A stretch of 64,000 nucleotides of DNA from Steromphala cineraria (taxonomy: Eukaryota > Mollusca > Gastropoda > Trochida > Trochidae). The position numbers and the translations under genes were made by a program. Positions 42,901 to 45,900 of the stretch are shown piece by piece. The stretch covers positions 54,379,600 through 54,443,599 of the forward strand of contig OU744736.1 of NCBI GenBank assembly GCA_916613615.1. The letters run 5' to 3'. Within the stretch, counting starts at the first letter, position 1, and every line of letters begins with the position of its first letter. Under the pieces are notes generated by a model that worked only from the letters and a program-made list of their open reading frames with translations, ran no database searches and had not been told where the DNA came from.

Positions 42901-45900
42901 ATACAGTATTTTGAATTGTTTATTCCATGGTAATATTAATCATCCTTCGAACCTTTGCTGCGTTTCTTGTCTGGGTTACGATTATTTCGGGATTATATGT
43001 AAAAGAGTATATTTTTACCTGCTCAATAAATCATTTAAATCTTTCTCATCCCTATGTCTTTCTATGTTTCCATAAGTCTAAGTAAACCTAGCCTCAATAA
43101 TAATCGCTATACTCCCATACTGAGTCCAGGGAGATACAGTAAGAGGTAGCGTCAGCCGACCTATTGGCGACCTATGACCCTCTAACGTCATATGTGCATG
43201 TGCGAAGCACACTATTGTGGCATGGTAAGCCGAGCCCTGATTGGTCAATTCGATTACTTCACCTAGCTAGACTCAATAACTCAAAATAGCATGTTCAACA
43301 TTCAAAACACTATGTTGAAAATTCAAGATAATAAGTTGAATATTCAAGATATTAATTTGAAAATTCAAGATACTATGTTGAAAATTCAAGATACTATGTT
43401 GAAAATTCAAGATACTATGTTGAAAATTCAAGATACTATGTTGAAATTTCAAGATACTATGTTGAAAATTCAAGAGACTATGTTGAAAATTCAAGATACT
43501 ATGTGATACATGCGTTTAACTTTTATAACATTTAGTGCAATAATTATGTGTATAATTATATATCTTCCCCTTTATCACATTTATGTTTTCTGTCGTTTTG
43601 TATGTTTACTTATCTCTCTAGGTTGACATGTATTTTTCTCGTTCTGGTGTTTTGTTCAAATATGTTATTCACATGTTTCATGGAATCATATCAAAATATC
43701 TGTTTTTATATCTTCCTCTTTCGAATTTCAAAATCCTTTGATCTTCCACTTTTCATAAATGTCCTCAAGATTCAGTCTTGCCATGATTTGTTCCGTGTAT
43801 ATTTTGGTCCTGTTTGAATGTATGGGCATAATCTTAGAATTTTCAAATTAAATCTTAATTTGACATTCCATATGGATTTAAATAACATAGTTAACATAGT
43901 TATTGTACTTCATGTTTTGCAATACCAAATGACATTAGTAAGAATCGCGTATTTCTGCCTATCGTGCTATTATTGTATGATAAACAACCTTCTTATCATG
44001 TCTCCGCAGGCTACATTATGATGGTTGGATGGGGTGCTATCATTGTATAATAAACAACCTTCTTATCATGTCTCCGCAGGTTACATTATGACGGTTGGAT
44101 GGGGTGCTATCATTGTATAATAAACAACCTTCTTATCATGTCTCCACAGGTTACATTATGACGGTTGGATGGGGATTCTCTATTACCGTCGCAAGTCTGC
44201 CAATCTTTGGGATAAGTGACTTCAGAAAGTTTGCCGTGTGTTTGCCATTCGAAATAGATGGGATTGTATCTAAAAGTAAGTAAACTGATCGCCTTGGGCA
44301 TCCTGTAATGTAACGCCATATGGAAAGTCTTAAGCTTGTTGTAAGAGCAAATCTCTGTCTGATACAACTCGCTTGTACTCGGTCTCAAGGGTCTCCTTGC
44401 ACACACAAACGGAGTAAATATCAATCCCTAAGGTATAACAATGTTATATTTGGGATCACACTATCTTGAAAAGTACAGATTCACCCTCAGAGTCAGGCAA
44501 CACCGCCAGCAAAGTGTCGTACCAACAGCTAACCAACTCGCCCGATTCGCCATCCACATCTTGTCAGACTGACTCCCAGGGTGTGGGTTCGAATCCCGCA
44601 CAGGACTCGGCCCGAAAAGGTACAAGAATCTGTACTTTTCAAGATAGTGTGATTCCAAACATAACTTTGTTACATTTGTTCACTATCTAAATGGCATTTA
44701 TCTCTAATCCCTAAGGTAACCTAAGTGTAATGTCAAAGAGTTGTATTGAATTAAATATGTATTTACTATCACTCACAAATATGATTTTTTTCTTATTTGG
44801 TCTCTAGTAATCAGGATCTTTCATTAATGATTTACAGTATCATTACTGATCTTGCTCCATGCAAATTTTGCCTCGAAATCATTCTGAAAAAGGGTGAACT
44901 ACATCTGATGACAAGGAGTTTCAGTGAATGATAAATATCTTGTTTAGATAATTTCTTCCGTATCAGTCTCTTGGGAGGACAGGCTATTAAATTTCACCAC
45001 TATTGCATTATTGAATTAGTTTATTCTCTTAAGTATCAAATACATGCTGACTTTGTTGGTTCTTTCGTGAACTTGCATTATATAAGAAGATTTTAACAGA
45101 AATGTCAATTTTCAAAAAAGCATTGCACAATTTTACAATAAAAGTAAATGTTTTCTAGATGTAGAAAATTCTGCAGGATGAGACATTTAATTCACGTTGA
45201 TATGTTTAATAGCTTTGCAAAAGTACGCAGTTCCAAAATGTCTCAATTATCAACTCACAGTTGTCCTCAGGAAGTTAAGAAATATATCAGTTAAAAACAT
45301 CGGTCTATCAACACTGAAGAATATTTGGCAATTGCGACAGGTTTAATTATGAACTAAACAGAATAGTTGTTTACGAAATGCATTTGATTCTCAAATATCA
45401 CTAGTTTTAAGAAGTTATTCAATTTTATTACTTTATTGAATTAACTGTTGTAATTAGATTAATTGCTATCCCTAGTAAAGACAGTGATAAAGTCCGAGAC
45501 TTTTTAATCTTAAATAAGAATAGAAACTGTCAATTCTCATTTTCGAACAAACTTTTATGAATCTGACAGTTAATATGCAATGCCCAAGGCAAATAGGTTA
45601 CAGTTTCCGATTCTTTTTAAATTGTAGTTTAAAGGCAACCTTTTCTCCATTTGTTATCTTCCCGTTTGTGTTTAATTTTTTAAAAGAATGAGTCACCTTA
45701 TCGAGACATGCCACTTTCATACTTAGGTTACATTAATGTTCAGTCTGATTAAAACCGAAAATGGTGCGAGGAAAACAGATTTTAAAAATACTGAGTTTAC
45801 AAAGATTAGAATGTTATCCATTTTTATCCCTCTTCGGTCTAAATGCACTCAGTCCGTAGCAATAGCAAGGGGCGAGTAAGGCCTGTGTATAGTTCATTCT

